Assembly (NCBI GenBank): GCA_038239345.1
Contig: JBBSEX010000016.1
Location: 1-64,000 of the forward strand
Length of the DNA: 64,000 bases
Source: JBBSEX01 sp038239345
Lineage (GTDB): Bacteria; Acidobacteriota; Terriglobia; Bryobacterales; Bryobacteraceae
Direction of reading: 5' to 3'
The notes beneath the pieces were generated by a model, which was given only the letters and a program-made list of their open reading frames with translations, did no database searches and was not told the DNA's origin. Positions 35,528-44,122 of the stretch are shown in pieces. Position numbers and translations under genes: made by a program. Each line of letters starts with the position of its first letter. Positions within the stretch are counted from its first letter, which is position 1.

Positions 35528-36424
35528 ATGAACATCACGGTAACCGGAGCCACGGGATTTATCGGACAACCGTTAGTGGATCGCTTACTGGCGGATGGCC
35601 ATCAGCTCACCGTGCTTGGACGGCGGCCCGCGTCTGGCGGCGGCATTCGATTCGTCGAATGGAATTCCGGCAAGGGAGAACCGGAGCCGGACGCGATTTC
35701 CCAGGCTGACGCCGTGATCCACCTGGCGGGCGAACCGGTGGCGCAGCGCTGGACTCCGGAAATCAAAGAGCGTATCCGCACCAGCCGCGTCGACGGAACC
35801 CGTCATCTGGTGCGGGCTTTGTCGAAACAGGAGCACGGTCCGGCGGTGCTGATTTGCGGCTCGGCGACCGGTTACTACGGCAATCGCGGCGACGAAGTAC
35901 TAACCGAACAATCCAGGCCGGGGTCGGGCTTTCTTGAGGATGTCTGCGTGGATTGGGAGAAAGAAGCGGACGCCGCCGAAGCCTTGGGTATTCGCGTGGT
36001 AAAACTGCGCACGGGCATTGTGCTTGGTCATGGTGGCGGAGCTTTGGGAAAAATGTTGGCGCCCTTCCGAATGGGCGTCGGCGGCCCGTTAGGATCCGGG
36101 AAGCAATGGATGCCGTGGATTCACCTGAATGACCTATTGGGCCTGCTGCTGCTCGCGTTGAACGATTCCAAAGTTCACGGGGCGCTGAATGGCACTGCGC
36201 CGAATCCCGTTACCAATGAAGAGTTCACGCGCCATTTAGGTCGGGTGGTACACCGGCCGGCGTTCATGCCCGTTCCTAAATTCGCCTTGCACGCCCTGTT
36301 CGGCGAAATGGCCGATGTGATGCTTGCCAGTCTACGAGTACTCCCGAAAGCGGGGCTGGATGCAGGCTATTCATTTCAATATCCAGAATTAGCGCCGGCT
36401 TTGGAATCTGTTGTTGCCGGATGA
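35528..36424 (+). CDS. TIGR01777-family NAD(P)-dependent epimerase (YfcH-like)
   Basis: This 298-residue extended short-chain dehydrogenase starts with the Rossmann motif TGATGFIGQPL. Family signatures follow: VIHLAGEPVAQRWTPEIK, RIRTSRVDGTRHLV, GSATGYYGNRGDE, LRTGIVLG and PLGSGKQWMPWIHLND. The C-terminal DUF1731-like part (KAGLDAGYSFQYPEL) is present. Members are widely found, often near photolyases, but the substrate is not established. It follows the photolyase by 7 bases and converges with the HTH gene 15 bases downstream. Confidence 0.92.
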   Translation: MNITVTGATGFIGQPLVDRLLADGHQLTVLGRRPASGGGIRFVEWNSGKGEPEPDAISQADAVIHLAGEPVAQRWTPEIKERIRTSRVDGTRHLVRALSKQEHGPAVLICGSATGYYGNRGDEVLTEQSRPGSGFLEDVCVDWEKEADAAEALGIRVVKLRTGIVLGHGGGALGKMLAPFRMGVGGPLGSGKQWMPWIHLNDLLGLLLLALNDSKVHGALNGTAPNPVTNEEFTRHLGRVVHRPAFMPVPKFALHALFGEMADVMLASLRVLPKAGLDAGYSFQYPELAPALESVVAG

Positions 36425-36439
36425 AACAAGTTCGTTCCT

Positions 36440-36769
36440 TCAGGCAATCACCCGGTTATCGCGTTTCATCTTATACTGCAGAACGTCCTCGGAATACATT
36501 CGACGATGAGTCCCTACCAGGTGAAACGGAATCTCTCCTTTTTCAAGCAAGTTCACCAAGAACTGCCGCGACACACCAAGCATCGTTGCCGCCTGTACCG
36601 TGGTCAGTTGGGATTGCACGATATGCACGGACTTTCCATCGTTCAAAATCCCGCTGACCTCCTCTAGAAACGAGTGCAACGACCCGGGAAGCGCCCGCGT
36701 TTCCCCATCGTGACCCACCAGTTTCGCCTTACCTTTTTGTATGTTTTCGTACAGCGTTCCGATTTCCAT
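36440..36769 (-). CDS. Excisionase-type HTH DNA-binding protein, likely orphan antitoxin
   Basis: This 109-residue protein has an N-terminal region of about 50 residues and then a MerR/excisionase-type winged helix-turn-helix (TTVQAATMLGVSRQFLVNLL, then GEIPFHLVGTHRRMYSEDV). This layout is typical of antitoxins paired with PIN-domain ribonucleases. Here it ends shortly after the HTH (MKRDNRVIA), shorter than the usual roughly 140 residues, and the stop is followed after 15 bases by the convergent epimerase stop, so there is no room for a toxin gene. It may be a remnant or a stand-alone regulator. Confidence 0.78.
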   Translation of the reverse strand: MEIGTLYENIQKGKAKLVGHDGETRALPGSLHSFLEEVSGILNDGKSVHIVQSQLTTVQAATMLGVSRQFLVNLLEKGEIPFHLVGTHRRMYSEDVLQYKMKRDNRVIA

Positions 36770-36788
36770 ATTCCCCTTGTCTAAGAAA

Positions 36789-39263
36789 TTATTCGTGCCG
36801 TAACGCGATCGTCGGGTCCAGCAACGCCGCCCGCCGAGCTGGAAGATACGTGGCCAGTAAGGACACGATCGTCAGGAACAGAGAGATCGCAATGTAAGTG
36901 CTAACGTCGGTGGCCCGCACTCCAAACAACAGGCTGGCGAGAAACCTACTCAGTCCAAGGGCGCCGATGACGCCAAGGAAGACACCTGCCAGAGTTAGCC
37001 GAAACCCCTGCCCAGTGGTCGCCTGCAAGATATCGCGCTTGCGCGCGCCAAGCGCTATGCGGATTCCGATTTCCTGCGTACGCTGCGTGATGGAATACGA
37101 CATGACACCGTAGATTCCCACCGCGGCCAGAAGCAGCGCCACGGCCGCGAACAAGCCAAGCAAGTACGTATTTAATTTGCGAGAGCGCATCGATTTCTGC
37201 ACGATCTCTTCCATAGTTCGCAGATTTTCCACCGGCAATTGCCGGTCTAATCGAAAGACCTCGCCACGCACAGCGTTCGCCAGCGTCCCCGGCGGAACAG
37301 CAGCGCGTACGACCAGATTCAAACCGCGCGAGGCGAATTCGTTATCGCCCTGCAAGTACGGTTCGTAGGTATGCTCCACTGCGGATTGATCGAGCGGCCC
37401 TTCTTTGCTATCGCCGATCACTCCCACCACCGTGAGCCAAGGGTCGGTACCGCTTACAGTGCCCCACTTGATGCGCTTGCTGATGGGATCTTCGCCTTTC
37501 CATAAGCGCTGCGCCATCGTCTCGTTGACGATCAAGACTCCGAATTTGCCGCTGGTGTCGGTGTCCCGCGAATTGAACAGACGGCCGGCCTTCAACGGGA
37601 TTCCCAGCGCCTCGAAGTAGCGTCCGGAAACGATAGTGTGGGCACAAAGCGGCGGCTTCCCATCTTCCGATTTGCCTTCAGCGGTGAACATGTGCCGCCA
37701 GGACGCTTCGGTAGCGGGAAGGTCGGTACCAGCCCCGGTTAAAAGCACTCCCGGGATCGCTCTTAGGCGGTCATCCAGTTCCCGGTAAAACTCCCGTACG
37801 TTGGCCAGTTTGGGGTATCCGCTCACGGGTAATGAGAGGGTCATCGTCAGCACATTCTGGGCTCGAAAACCAGGGTCGGCCGATTGCACCTCGACGAAGC
37901 TGCGAATCAACAACCCGGCGCCGACCATCAGCACCATCGACAGCGCGATTTCGGCCACGACAAGAAAACCCTGTGTGCGATTACGATGCAACGCCGTCGA
38001 TCCTTTGCCGCCTTCGCGCAGACGTTCGGTAAGGTCGCCGCGCGATGAGGATAGAGCGGGGAAGATTCCGAATAGCAAGCCCGTCAGCACGCACAGAGCG
38101 AACGTAAATGCCAGAACGTTAAGATCCACTTGGACTTCGCCGCCTCTGGGAATAATGCCCTCCGTCAGGCTGGCGAAAACGTCTACCAGCCACCAGCAGA
38201 GTATGATGCCGAGAGTTCCGCCGGCGAAAGCCAACAGCATGCTTTCCGTCAGTAACTGCCGCACGACGCGCCAGCGTCCAGCCCCTAAGGCGGCCCTTAC
38301 CGCGAGTTCCCGTTGCCGCGACGACGCCCGGCTGAGTAGAAGATTCGCAACATTCGCGCAGGCAATCAGAAGAAGCAATCCGACTGCGCCCAGCAACAAT
38401 AGCAGTAAGGGGCGCACCTTTCCAACAAGCCGCTCGCGCAGCGGGAACGCCGTCGCCGAGAGTTCGAATTTATTACGAATCTCCACCGGATAGGCTTCCT
38501 TGGCGCGAGCCGCCAGACTCTTTGCGTCTTCAATGGCCCGTTCTATCGTCATGCCCGGCTTCAGCCGCGCCAGCACCTCGTTATCGAAATTGTCACCCAC
38601 CCGGCTAAGCTCCGCTGAAGAAAATGCCATCGGAATCCACAGATCCGCCGATTGCGGCGAGAGGAGATTTGGCGGAGGAAATTGGAAACCCTGGGGCATC
38701 ACGCCGATCACCAGATACGGCGTTCGATCGAGTGATATCGTTTTACCTACAATCGTAGGGTCGCCTCCAAATCGCCGCTGCCACAAACCATGACTGAGTA
38801 AGGCTACGGCATGGCCCGGCTGGTCTTCCTCCTTGGTAAAGTAACGGCCCATCCGTGGCGCGATGCCAAGCATGGGTAGAATTTCGGCCGATAGCTTGCC
38901 CCCGCTAATTCGCTGCGGACCCTCCGGCCCCACGAGATCGTATTTCTGTTCGGTGAAGGCCCCGAGCGATTCGAAAACTCGATTCTGCTTCTGATAGAGC
39001 AGGACGTCCGGCGCGGAAAAAGGTATGGGATCCGGCGTTAAATTGGGAATTGTTTCGCGAACGATTACAAGGCGCGATGGATCGTTGTACGGCAGAGGAC
39101 GCAACAACACGCTGTTCACCAAACTGAAAATTGCCGTGTTCGCGCCGATTCCCAGAGCTAGCGTAAGCACGGCAACGATGGTAAAGCCGCGATGGCGGCC
39201 GAGTCCTCGCAAGGCGTATCGGACATCCTGCAACATGTTGCCCATAACCCCGGCGATGCACAC
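36789..39263 (-). CDS. ABC transporter permease, MacB/FtsX type (acidobacterial ADOP-like)
   Basis: This 824-residue permease without an ATPase domain carries two MacB_PCD/FtsX modules. A first helix after the family start LQDVRYALRGLGRHRGFT (ALGIGANTAIFSLVNSVLL) leads to a periplasmic domain, then three helices (about 280-400). A second periplasmic domain and three C-terminal helices (YSITQRTQEIGIRIALGA) end in the family tail ALRHE. I chose the GTG at 39263 because AGAGGTG lies 7 bases upstream; ATGs at 39245 and 39236 are alternatives closer to the homologous start. Such permeases are highly expanded in Acidobacteriota; substrates are unknown. No ATPase gene is adjacent. Confidence 0.88.
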   Translation of the reverse strand: MCIAGVMGNMLQDVRYALRGLGRHRGFTIVAVLTLALGIGANTAIFSLVNSVLLRPLPYNDPSRLVIVRETIPNLTPDPIPFSAPDVLLYQKQNRVFESLGAFTEQKYDLVGPEGPQRISGGKLSAEILPMLGIAPRMGRYFTKEEDQPGHAVALLSHGLWQRRFGGDPTIVGKTISLDRTPYLVIGVMPQGFQFPPPNLLSPQSADLWIPMAFSSAELSRVGDNFDNEVLARLKPGMTIERAIEDAKSLAARAKEAYPVEIRNKFELSATAFPLRERLVGKVRPLLLLLLGAVGLLLLIACANVANLLLSRASSRQRELAVRAALGAGRWRVVRQLLTESMLLAFAGGTLGIILCWWLVDVFASLTEGIIPRGGEVQVDLNVLAFTFALCVLTGLLFGIFPALSSSRGDLTERLREGGKGSTALHRNRTQGFLVVAEIALSMVLMVGAGLLIRSFVEVQSADPGFRAQNVLTMTLSLPVSGYPKLANVREFYRELDDRLRAIPGVLLTGAGTDLPATEASWRHMFTAEGKSEDGKPPLCAHTIVSGRYFEALGIPLKAGRLFNSRDTDTSGKFGVLIVNETMAQRLWKGEDPISKRIKWGTVSGTDPWLTVVGVIGDSKEGPLDQSAVEHTYEPYLQGDNEFASRGLNLVVRAAVPPGTLANAVRGEVFRLDRQLPVENLRTMEEIVQKSMRSRKLNTYLLGLFAAVALLLAAVGIYGVMSYSITQRTQEIGIRIALGARKRDILQATTGQGFRLTLAGVFLGVIGALGLSRFLASLLFGVRATDVSTYIAISLFLTIVSLLATYLPARRAALLDPTIALRHE

Positions 39264-39371
39264 GCGATGCCACCTCTAAACTTCTGAAGAATGGAGCTTG
39301 CATGGTGGGCTCACTGTTCAATTCCGGGATAGTCGATACCGATTTAGGAACGCGTATGCCACACTAGAACC

Positions 39372-40160
39372 GTGGATTTGGAGAAGACACTGTTGCGAAA
39401 AGTGGGCGAGGCGATTGCTCGCTATAAGATGATCCGCAAGGGTGATCGTGTCGCCGTCGGTGTCTCCGGCGGGAAGGATTCTCTAACTTTGCTGGAAGCG
39501 CTGCTGTTGCTGCAGAAGCGCGCCCCGATTGACTTTTCCGTTTGCGCCTTTACCGTGGAGCAGGGAAAATTTCTGCGTCCGTTCGAACCCCTCGGCGAAT
39601 ATTTGAAAACCCGCGGGATTGACTGGACCTACTATCGCGACAAGCCGTCCTTCACTTTGCTCGAGGAACAGCCTGATCATGGTTGCGATATGTGCAGCCG
39701 CTATCGCCGCCGGGCCGTGTATGAGATTGCCCGGGAGATGGGGGCGAACGTGGTCGCTTTAGGGCACACCGCCGACGACTTCTGCGAATCGTTTCTGCGT
39801 AATGCGCTGTTCACCGGCCGCGTGAGTGCTCTGCCGCCGATCACGTATTCGCGAAGCAATGAATTCCGCTTGATCCGTCCCTTATGTCTCGTGTCGGAAG
39901 AAATCACCACGCAATTTGCAGCGTCGTTAGGTTGCCCGGTAATTCCCTGCGGCTGCTCCGAGCGCACGGGGACCGTGCGCAAATCGATTCGCGGAATGTT
40001 CGCTGAGATGGAAAAGGAACATCCGCGGATGCAGGAATCCTTGCTCGCGGCCATGGGGAATATTGAAGTGCAGCGGCTTCTCGATACGCGATACCTTGAC
40101 TTAGAGGGCAGTGAGGCGCCGGCTGAATTAAAGACGTTGCTGCCCATTCTGGCCAGCTGA
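39372..40160 (+). CDS. ttcA: TtcA-like tRNA 2-thiocytidine biosynthesis protein
   Basis: This 262-residue ATP-pyrophosphatase of the TtcA/TtuA group introduces sulfur into tRNA (2-thiocytidine 32 in the TtcA case). The PP-loop is GVSGGKDS (residues 30-37). CDMC gives Cys105 and Cys108, and a third cysteine in IPCGCSERTG fits the [4Fe-4S] cluster ligands. RRRAVYEIAREMGA and ALGHTADD are further family motifs. The start is the GTG at 39372, without a clear ribosome binding site. It converges with the Panacea operon, with 8 bases between stops. Assignment to TtcA rather than a related TtuA enzyme is likely but not proven. Confidence 0.88.
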   Translation: MDLEKTLLRKVGEAIARYKMIRKGDRVAVGVSGGKDSLTLLEALLLLQKRAPIDFSVCAFTVEQGKFLRPFEPLGEYLKTRGIDWTYYRDKPSFTLLEEQPDHGCDMCSRYRRRAVYEIAREMGANVVALGHTADDFCESFLRNALFTGRVSALPPITYSRSNEFRLIRPLCLVSEEITTQFAASLGCPVIPCGCSERTGTVRKSIRGMFAEMEKEHPRMQESLLAAMGNIEVQRLLDTRYLDLEGSEAPAELKTLLPILAS

Positions 40161-40168
40161 TCGGTGGT

Positions 40169-40558
40169 CTAACGCTTCGGGCTTTTCCACAATCGCCGGC
40201 AGAAATCTTCAACGTCCCCGGCAGTGTCATCTGATCCAAGCAGCCCATCCTGGATCAGTCTAAGCATCTGAGCGCTGCAGGGCTTATGCGTTCTTATCTT
40301 CTGCTTGGCCACCCACAGATCAAGCCTTTGCATAGAGATGAGACGCGCGTCCTGATACAAGATTATCGATGGATGTTTGATGAAAGGATGATCTCCAACG
40401 TCAAGAACCATCGTCTGATCCTTGCCTTCCCGGAGAGTGGTCAGGCTAACAATTGCGCAGCGGCCGCTTAGCTCACATTCACCCGTGATAACAAACCAGA
40501 GATGATCCTTCGCTAGCTGCATTTCCGCGCCGATGAGAAGCGTATCACCAGCCTTCAT
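40169..40558 (-). CDS. Candidate toxin paired with Panacea antitoxin
   Basis: This 129-residue protein of unrecognised family lies 7 bases downstream of the Panacea-domain gene on the same strand, in the position of the toxin. The first 75 residues look like a small beta-barrel: GDTLLIG, HLWFVITGE, CAIVSLTT and then GDHPFIKHPSIILYQDA. The rhythm GD.-.HLW.VIT-..IVSLTT recalls the MazF/PemK fold, but no catalytic residues can be assigned. The C-terminal 50 residues are helical. There is no signal peptide or membrane segment. Calling it a toxin rests on gene pairing and is inference. Confidence 0.65.
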   Translation of the reverse strand: MKAGDTLLIGAEMQLAKDHLWFVITGECELSGRCAIVSLTTLREGKDQTMVLDVGDHPFIKHPSIILYQDARLISMQRLDLWVAKQKIRTHKPCSAQMLRLIQDGLLGSDDTAGDVEDFCRRLWKSPKR

Positions 40559-40565
40559 GGCGGGA

Positions 40566-41129
40566 TTATGGCTGGAATAGCAGATCGACGGCGGCCAAAT
40601 GATCGAGCTCTTCTTCTAACTCGCGAATCTCGTCGGGCCGTTTTCCGACGGCACGCATCATCTCAGAAAGAGTAATAGGGATGGCGCTACCATCCGGGTA
40701 TTTCCATTCGGGAAGTTGGTGAACTTCATCGATGATCTTCCACCGGCCCTTGAACCCGTGTTCCTGGAAGACTTCTTCAATCAGCCGTATTTCATTCTTG
40801 GACAACTGACTTGTTCCTGGATCGGCTCGCAGTTCGACTTCATAGGAAACCGGGGGCGAAATGTGTTTCGTCCAGGGGGTGCTCGTATTCGGGTCGGGCT
40901 CTTCCGTGATCAGGTTATACACGCCACTGAGTACTGGCCCATGGTCCATCGAAACGTGCCTATCATTCGACACCAGACGCCCCCATCTTCGGATCGCTTC
41001 CCGATCGATGTAGTACAGGAGTTTGATGAGCTTCATGTAGCTCATCCGACCGCCACGAAGTCTCAGCAGCATGGCGGCAGCCTGCGTTACCTTATCTTCG
41101 TTGAGACGATTCCTCATAGTAGCCAGCAT
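40566..41129 (-). CDS. Panacea-domain (DUF4065/SocA-like) antitoxin
   Basis: This 187-residue protein has the Panacea (DUF4065) hallmark MSYMKLIKLLYYIDREAIRRW, followed by DHGPVLSGVYNLI and a helical C-terminal half. Panacea proteins, including Caulobacter SocA and the PanA antitoxins, neutralise many unrelated toxins encoded beside them, some acting with proteolytic adaptors. The start at 41129 has GGA a few bases upstream; a second ATG at 41117 is possible. The downstream partner starts 7 bases after its stop. The pair sits between core genes (ttcA and the sigma-factor operon), a typical place for an inserted toxin-antitoxin module. Confidence 0.85.
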   Translation of the reverse strand: MLATMRNRLNEDKVTQAAAMLLRLRGGRMSYMKLIKLLYYIDREAIRRWGRLVSNDRHVSMDHGPVLSGVYNLITEEPDPNTSTPWTKHISPPVSYEVELRADPGTSQLSKNEIRLIEEVFQEHGFKGRWKIIDEVHQLPEWKYPDGSAIPITLSEMMRAVGKRPDEIRELEEELDHLAAVDLLFQP

Positions 41130-41149
41130 AGCGTATCCAGGTCACTCGC

Positions 41150-42580
41150 CTACTGTTCTTCCGCCTTGAAATCCGGAACCTTCGGAGTCTTCGGCACGGC
41201 AGGAGTCTTGGACCCGGCCTCATCTCCCGTCGCCTTGCGAATCGTGACGGCGCCGACGTTCGTGGAAAGCGTGATGGCCGGTCCATCACCACTCGACCCC
41301 GAAAGCGAAGTCCCCCGTCCCTGCGATTCGGCATGCAGCGGCGAACCGTAATCGTTGGTGATCTCGCCTCGATTCGTCGTGGCCTTGAGACTAAATTTCG
41401 CCGCTGGTAAGAGAGACAGCTCGATGTCTCCGGCTCGCGATTGCACGTCGATCTTTCCATATGCGCGGCCCGGCCGAAGGTCGACATCGCCGCGATCCAC
41501 GCTCATGTCCAGGTTGTTCGTAAATTCACTGATCTGCACATCGCGCGAACGGGTTGTCAGGCGCGTTGGACCGACGATGTTGGTGGCCGTCAGATCGCCC
41601 AGCGACATCCTGACTTGTCCTGGAATCTTTTCCACATTGAACGTTGTCTGCGGCTCTTCCAGGTGCAGCGGCATCGACAGACTGCGAAATTGCAAGATGC
41701 CCGAATACGTCCCGTTGATCGTCACTTGCCCATCGACGTTTTGCAGATCGATGTCATTGCCCCGGCCCTTCAAATCGATCAGGCCTTTCACGCCAATGGC
41801 TCGAATAATGTCGCTCTTGCGGAGATCCACCCGGACGTTGCCGCCAATGTTCTGAACCCGCACGCCGGCGTTGTCGCTAATCACTTCCACGTTACCCGTG
41901 ATGTCGCTGATTTCGAAATCGCCCACGCGCCCCCGGGCTTCCACCGTGGAAGCGCGCGGCAATGTGATTTCCAGATCCTCGTCCAAGCGCAGTCGACCGG
42001 CCGCGCGATCCTGGTTGGTGCGAATCACGATGTTGTCGCCCTGATACACGATCTCAAGCGGAGTCTGTTGATTCGCCTTATCGGCGTCACCCTGCTGCAG
42101 CGACTTGATGTTCTTGCGGCCCGTTACCTTCAGGAGTTCTCCGTCGCCACCCACCACATGGGCGTTGCCGCGGAAGCTTTCAATCAAAATGCGAGGATTT
42201 TTTCCTACCTGTTTCTGAGCCGCAATTTGATATTCGAAGTTCTCTCCGAGTAGATCGATACCGCCGACATTGATTCCGGCATTACGCCACCAATTGCGAC
42301 CGTCGTAATTATGAACCGCCGATAAACCGGATCCGAACAGGCAGAGGAAAATCACGAGGACCCATTCGCCGCCAGAAATTCCATTTCGTGGCAGAGGGCT
42401 CGCCGAGGAGGCCCAATAGATTACCTCAATCAACCGCAGCACGCCCCAGGCAATCAAAAGAAACGGCCAGTTGCGGGCGAGAAAATCCAAAATGCCGAGA
42501 TCGGGAAATAGATTACGAAGCAGGAACAACAGTCCGACCCCAATCAGGATCAGCGGGCCCAATACGGAGGCACGTCTCAT
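41150..42580 (-). CDS. DUF4097-type beta-repeat membrane protein (LiaF/LiaG-like)
   Basis: This 476-residue protein has three N-terminal membrane helices (about 8-22, 30-52 and 70-88; the first two of the LiaF/DUF5668 type, GPLILIGVGLLFLLRNLFP), then a long regular beta-rich region of the DUF4097 adhesin-like type. That region has repeated GNVEVISDNAGV-like and VDLRPGRAYGKIDV-like strands, predicted to form a beta-helix outside the membrane. It is last in the operon headed by the ECF sigma factor, and its ATG overlaps the previous stop (ATGA). LiaF-type proteins act in envelope-stress signalling in Firmicutes; an equivalent role here is inference. Confidence 0.8.
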   Translation of the reverse strand: MRRASVLGPLILIGVGLLFLLRNLFPDLGILDFLARNWPFLLIAWGVLRLIEVIYWASSASPLPRNGISGGEWVLVIFLCLFGSGLSAVHNYDGRNWWRNAGINVGGIDLLGENFEYQIAAQKQVGKNPRILIESFRGNAHVVGGDGELLKVTGRKNIKSLQQGDADKANQQTPLEIVYQGDNIVIRTNQDRAAGRLRLDEDLEITLPRASTVEARGRVGDFEISDITGNVEVISDNAGVRVQNIGGNVRVDLRKSDIIRAIGVKGLIDLKGRGNDIDLQNVDGQVTINGTYSGILQFRSLSMPLHLEEPQTTFNVEKIPGQVRMSLGDLTATNIVGPTRLTTRSRDVQISEFTNNLDMSVDRGDVDLRPGRAYGKIDVQSRAGDIELSLLPAAKFSLKATTNRGEITNDYGSPLHAESQGRGTSLSGSSGDGPAITLSTNVGAVTIRKATGDEAGSKTPAVPKTPKVPDFKAEEQ

Positions 42581-42783
42581 TGCAGTCCACCTCCAGGATT
42601 AATGCTCCGCGCCGCCGCAACCCGTTCTAGCAGCTTCAATCCACCAAAAATGATGATTAGGATGGGCCACGTGCGGCTGAAACCGGGTCCGGAAAAATGA
42701 TCGTAAGCAACCAAGATTCCCAGCGTTATAAGCATCAAGGGGCCGCGTACCGCTTGTATGAAAGCCGCGCTATCGACGTTCAT
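42577..42783 (-). CDS. Small two-helix membrane protein (LiaI/DUF5668-like)
   Basis: The ATG at 42783 is chosen because the sequence before it lies in the end of the upstream gene and lacks membrane character. The 68-residue product has two membrane helices: GPLMLITLGILVAYDHF and WPILIIIFGGLKLLERV. This repeat resembles the LiaI/LiaF transmembrane unit also found at the ends of both neighbouring proteins. The gene overlaps its upstream neighbour by 14 bases and its downstream neighbour by 4 bases, so it is tightly coupled in the operon. A partner role in a membrane complex is inferred. Confidence 0.75.
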   Translation of the reverse strand: MNVDSAAFIQAVRGPLMLITLGILVAYDHFSGPGFSRTWPILIIIFGGLKLLERVAAARSINPGGGLQ

Positions 42784-43513
42784 CAGTGGCCTCCGGAATA
42801 CCGGACGGGGGAAGCGCCGTGCCCGATAAACGCTCATACAGCATATAGGCGCCGATCGCGATTAATGCCACAGGCCAGAAACGAATAATGTCGCGGAACC
42901 GCACCAAATCAAAATTGCTGAGTAAAAATAAAAAGCCGAACCCCATCAGGAGTATCGGGGCCACGGGAAATCGCGAACCGCCGCGCAGTGGAACAATACT
43001 GGAAAATTCATCAACCGGTAAACCGAGTTGGCGGCGCTTCGCCGTATGATAAGCCTCAAAGGCCATGTAGAAGAACCAGGCGCCCAGCAGGCATCCCACC
43101 AGCGGCTCCATGCTTCCAGGAATTCCGCTGCTTAAAATAGCGATCAACGTTCCCACTACCACGACGTGCAGCAAACCCTTGGCGTACTGGCCGTTATAGA
43201 TCGCTCCCACGCCTGGAATAAAACCAAGAATAAACGCCAGACTGGGGGAGGCGTTCGATTGCGAAGGCGGCCCCACCGGAGCGGTATAGGGTGAATACAG
43301 GGAATCGGCGGTCAGCGGCGGCCTGGATGAAGGCGGAGGCATCGGGTTGAATCCCGGCTGAGCGACATCCTGCGGTCTGGCGGCCGCTGGCAGGTGTTCC
43401 TCACAATAAATAATTCCATCTGGCCCGACACGCCGGCAAATCTGGCAAAGCGCTTTTCCGCAGCTCCGGCAGAAAGCCACCGCGGGCGTTTCCGGATGTG
43501 TTACGCAATTCAT
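42770..43513 (-). CDS. B-box zinc-finger membrane protein
   Basis: The ATG at 43513 overlaps the anti-sigma stop (ATGA) and starts a clear B-box-like zinc finger: CVTHPETPAVAFCRSCGKAL, then CQICRR and YCEEH within residues 3-42. A proline-rich linker follows, then membrane helices around 90-150 (LAFILGFIPGVGAIYNGQY, the TM2-like 'GxGAIYNGQY' motif; LLHVVVVGTLIAILSSGIP) and two helices at the C-terminus. The 247-residue protein is third in the sigma-factor operon. It may sense or transmit envelope state to the cytoplasm, but no function is established. Confidence 0.8.
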   Translation of the reverse strand: MNCVTHPETPAVAFCRSCGKALCQICRRVGPDGIIYCEEHLPAAARPQDVAQPGFNPMPPPSSRPPLTADSLYSPYTAPVGPPSQSNASPSLAFILGFIPGVGAIYNGQYAKGLLHVVVVGTLIAILSSGIPGSMEPLVGCLLGAWFFYMAFEAYHTAKRRQLGLPVDEFSSIVPLRGGSRFPVAPILLMGFGFLFLLSNFDLVRFRDIIRFWPVALIAIGAYMLYERLSGTALPPSGIPEATDERR

Positions 43514-44115
43514 TTTCCCGTCCCCCTTCCGGCCCCATTTGAGGTGGCCGCCCCATCGCTTACTCCCGGCGCCTTGACTGTCTTGTCCTCCTCCGCCTGA
43601 TCTCCCCATTCCTTCAGGCGGGCCTGGATTTCGTAAACAAAGCGAAGAGACTCGTAGTACTTCACGCCGCGCTCCCACGTTCGATAGACACGATCGTCAA
43701 TCGATGCCCAAACCTTCACCGGATCGATATCCGAGGGTCGCAGTTGCCGCACTTCGATTCCCGTAAAGCGACCGAGCATGGCGAACGAAAGAAGCGTCAT
43801 CGCCATGCCCATCGCAAATCGCGGTTGAAAGACGGGCTCAAACCACTTGGCGATCGATTTCCGCCAGCCCGAGTCCGTCCGCACCGCGTGTATCTTTCCT
43901 GAGGAAACCTCGAATAGAATTCGGGTCATCAACTCCGGCGGCGGCTCCACGGCGGCCGTCCGCTCCACAAACGCGACAGCACCTAGACAATCGGCGGCAA
44001 ACTCGGCGCACGCCGGGCATTCGTCCATGTGCCGCTCAAACGCAGACTTCCGCTCGCCGTGGAGCGTACCGTCCACGTAGTCGCTAAGCAGAATTTCAAA
44101 GTCCGCGCAATTCAT
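43510..44115 (-). CDS. Zinc-finger anti-sigma factor (zf-HC2 type)
   Basis: This 201-residue protein starts with the anti-sigma zinc-binding helix: CADFEILLSDYVDG, then HMDECPACAEF (His-x3-Cys-x2-Cys), the ZAS motif that holds an ECF sigma factor. A single membrane helix near residues 98-118 (FAMGMAMTLLSFAMLG) would place the C-terminal half outside the cytoplasm. It follows the sigma gene by 7 bases, the standard sigma/anti-sigma arrangement, and overlaps the B-box gene by 4 bases. It most likely controls that sigma factor. Confidence 0.88.
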   Translation of the reverse strand: MNCADFEILLSDYVDGTLHGERKSAFERHMDECPACAEFAADCLGAVAFVERTAAVEPPPELMTRILFEVSSGKIHAVRTDSGWRKSIAKWFEPVFQPRFAMGMAMTLLSFAMLGRFTGIEVRQLRPSDIDPVKVWASIDDRVYRTWERGVKYYESLRFVYEIQARLKEWGDQAEEDKTVKAPGVSDGAATSNGAGRGTGK

Positions 44116-44122
44116 ATAAAAC

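Noticed and set aside
41441..42253. 270-codon plus-strand frame opposite the DUF4097 gene
   Set aside because: A mirror of the regular beta-repeat coding sequence; His- and Arg-rich without motifs.
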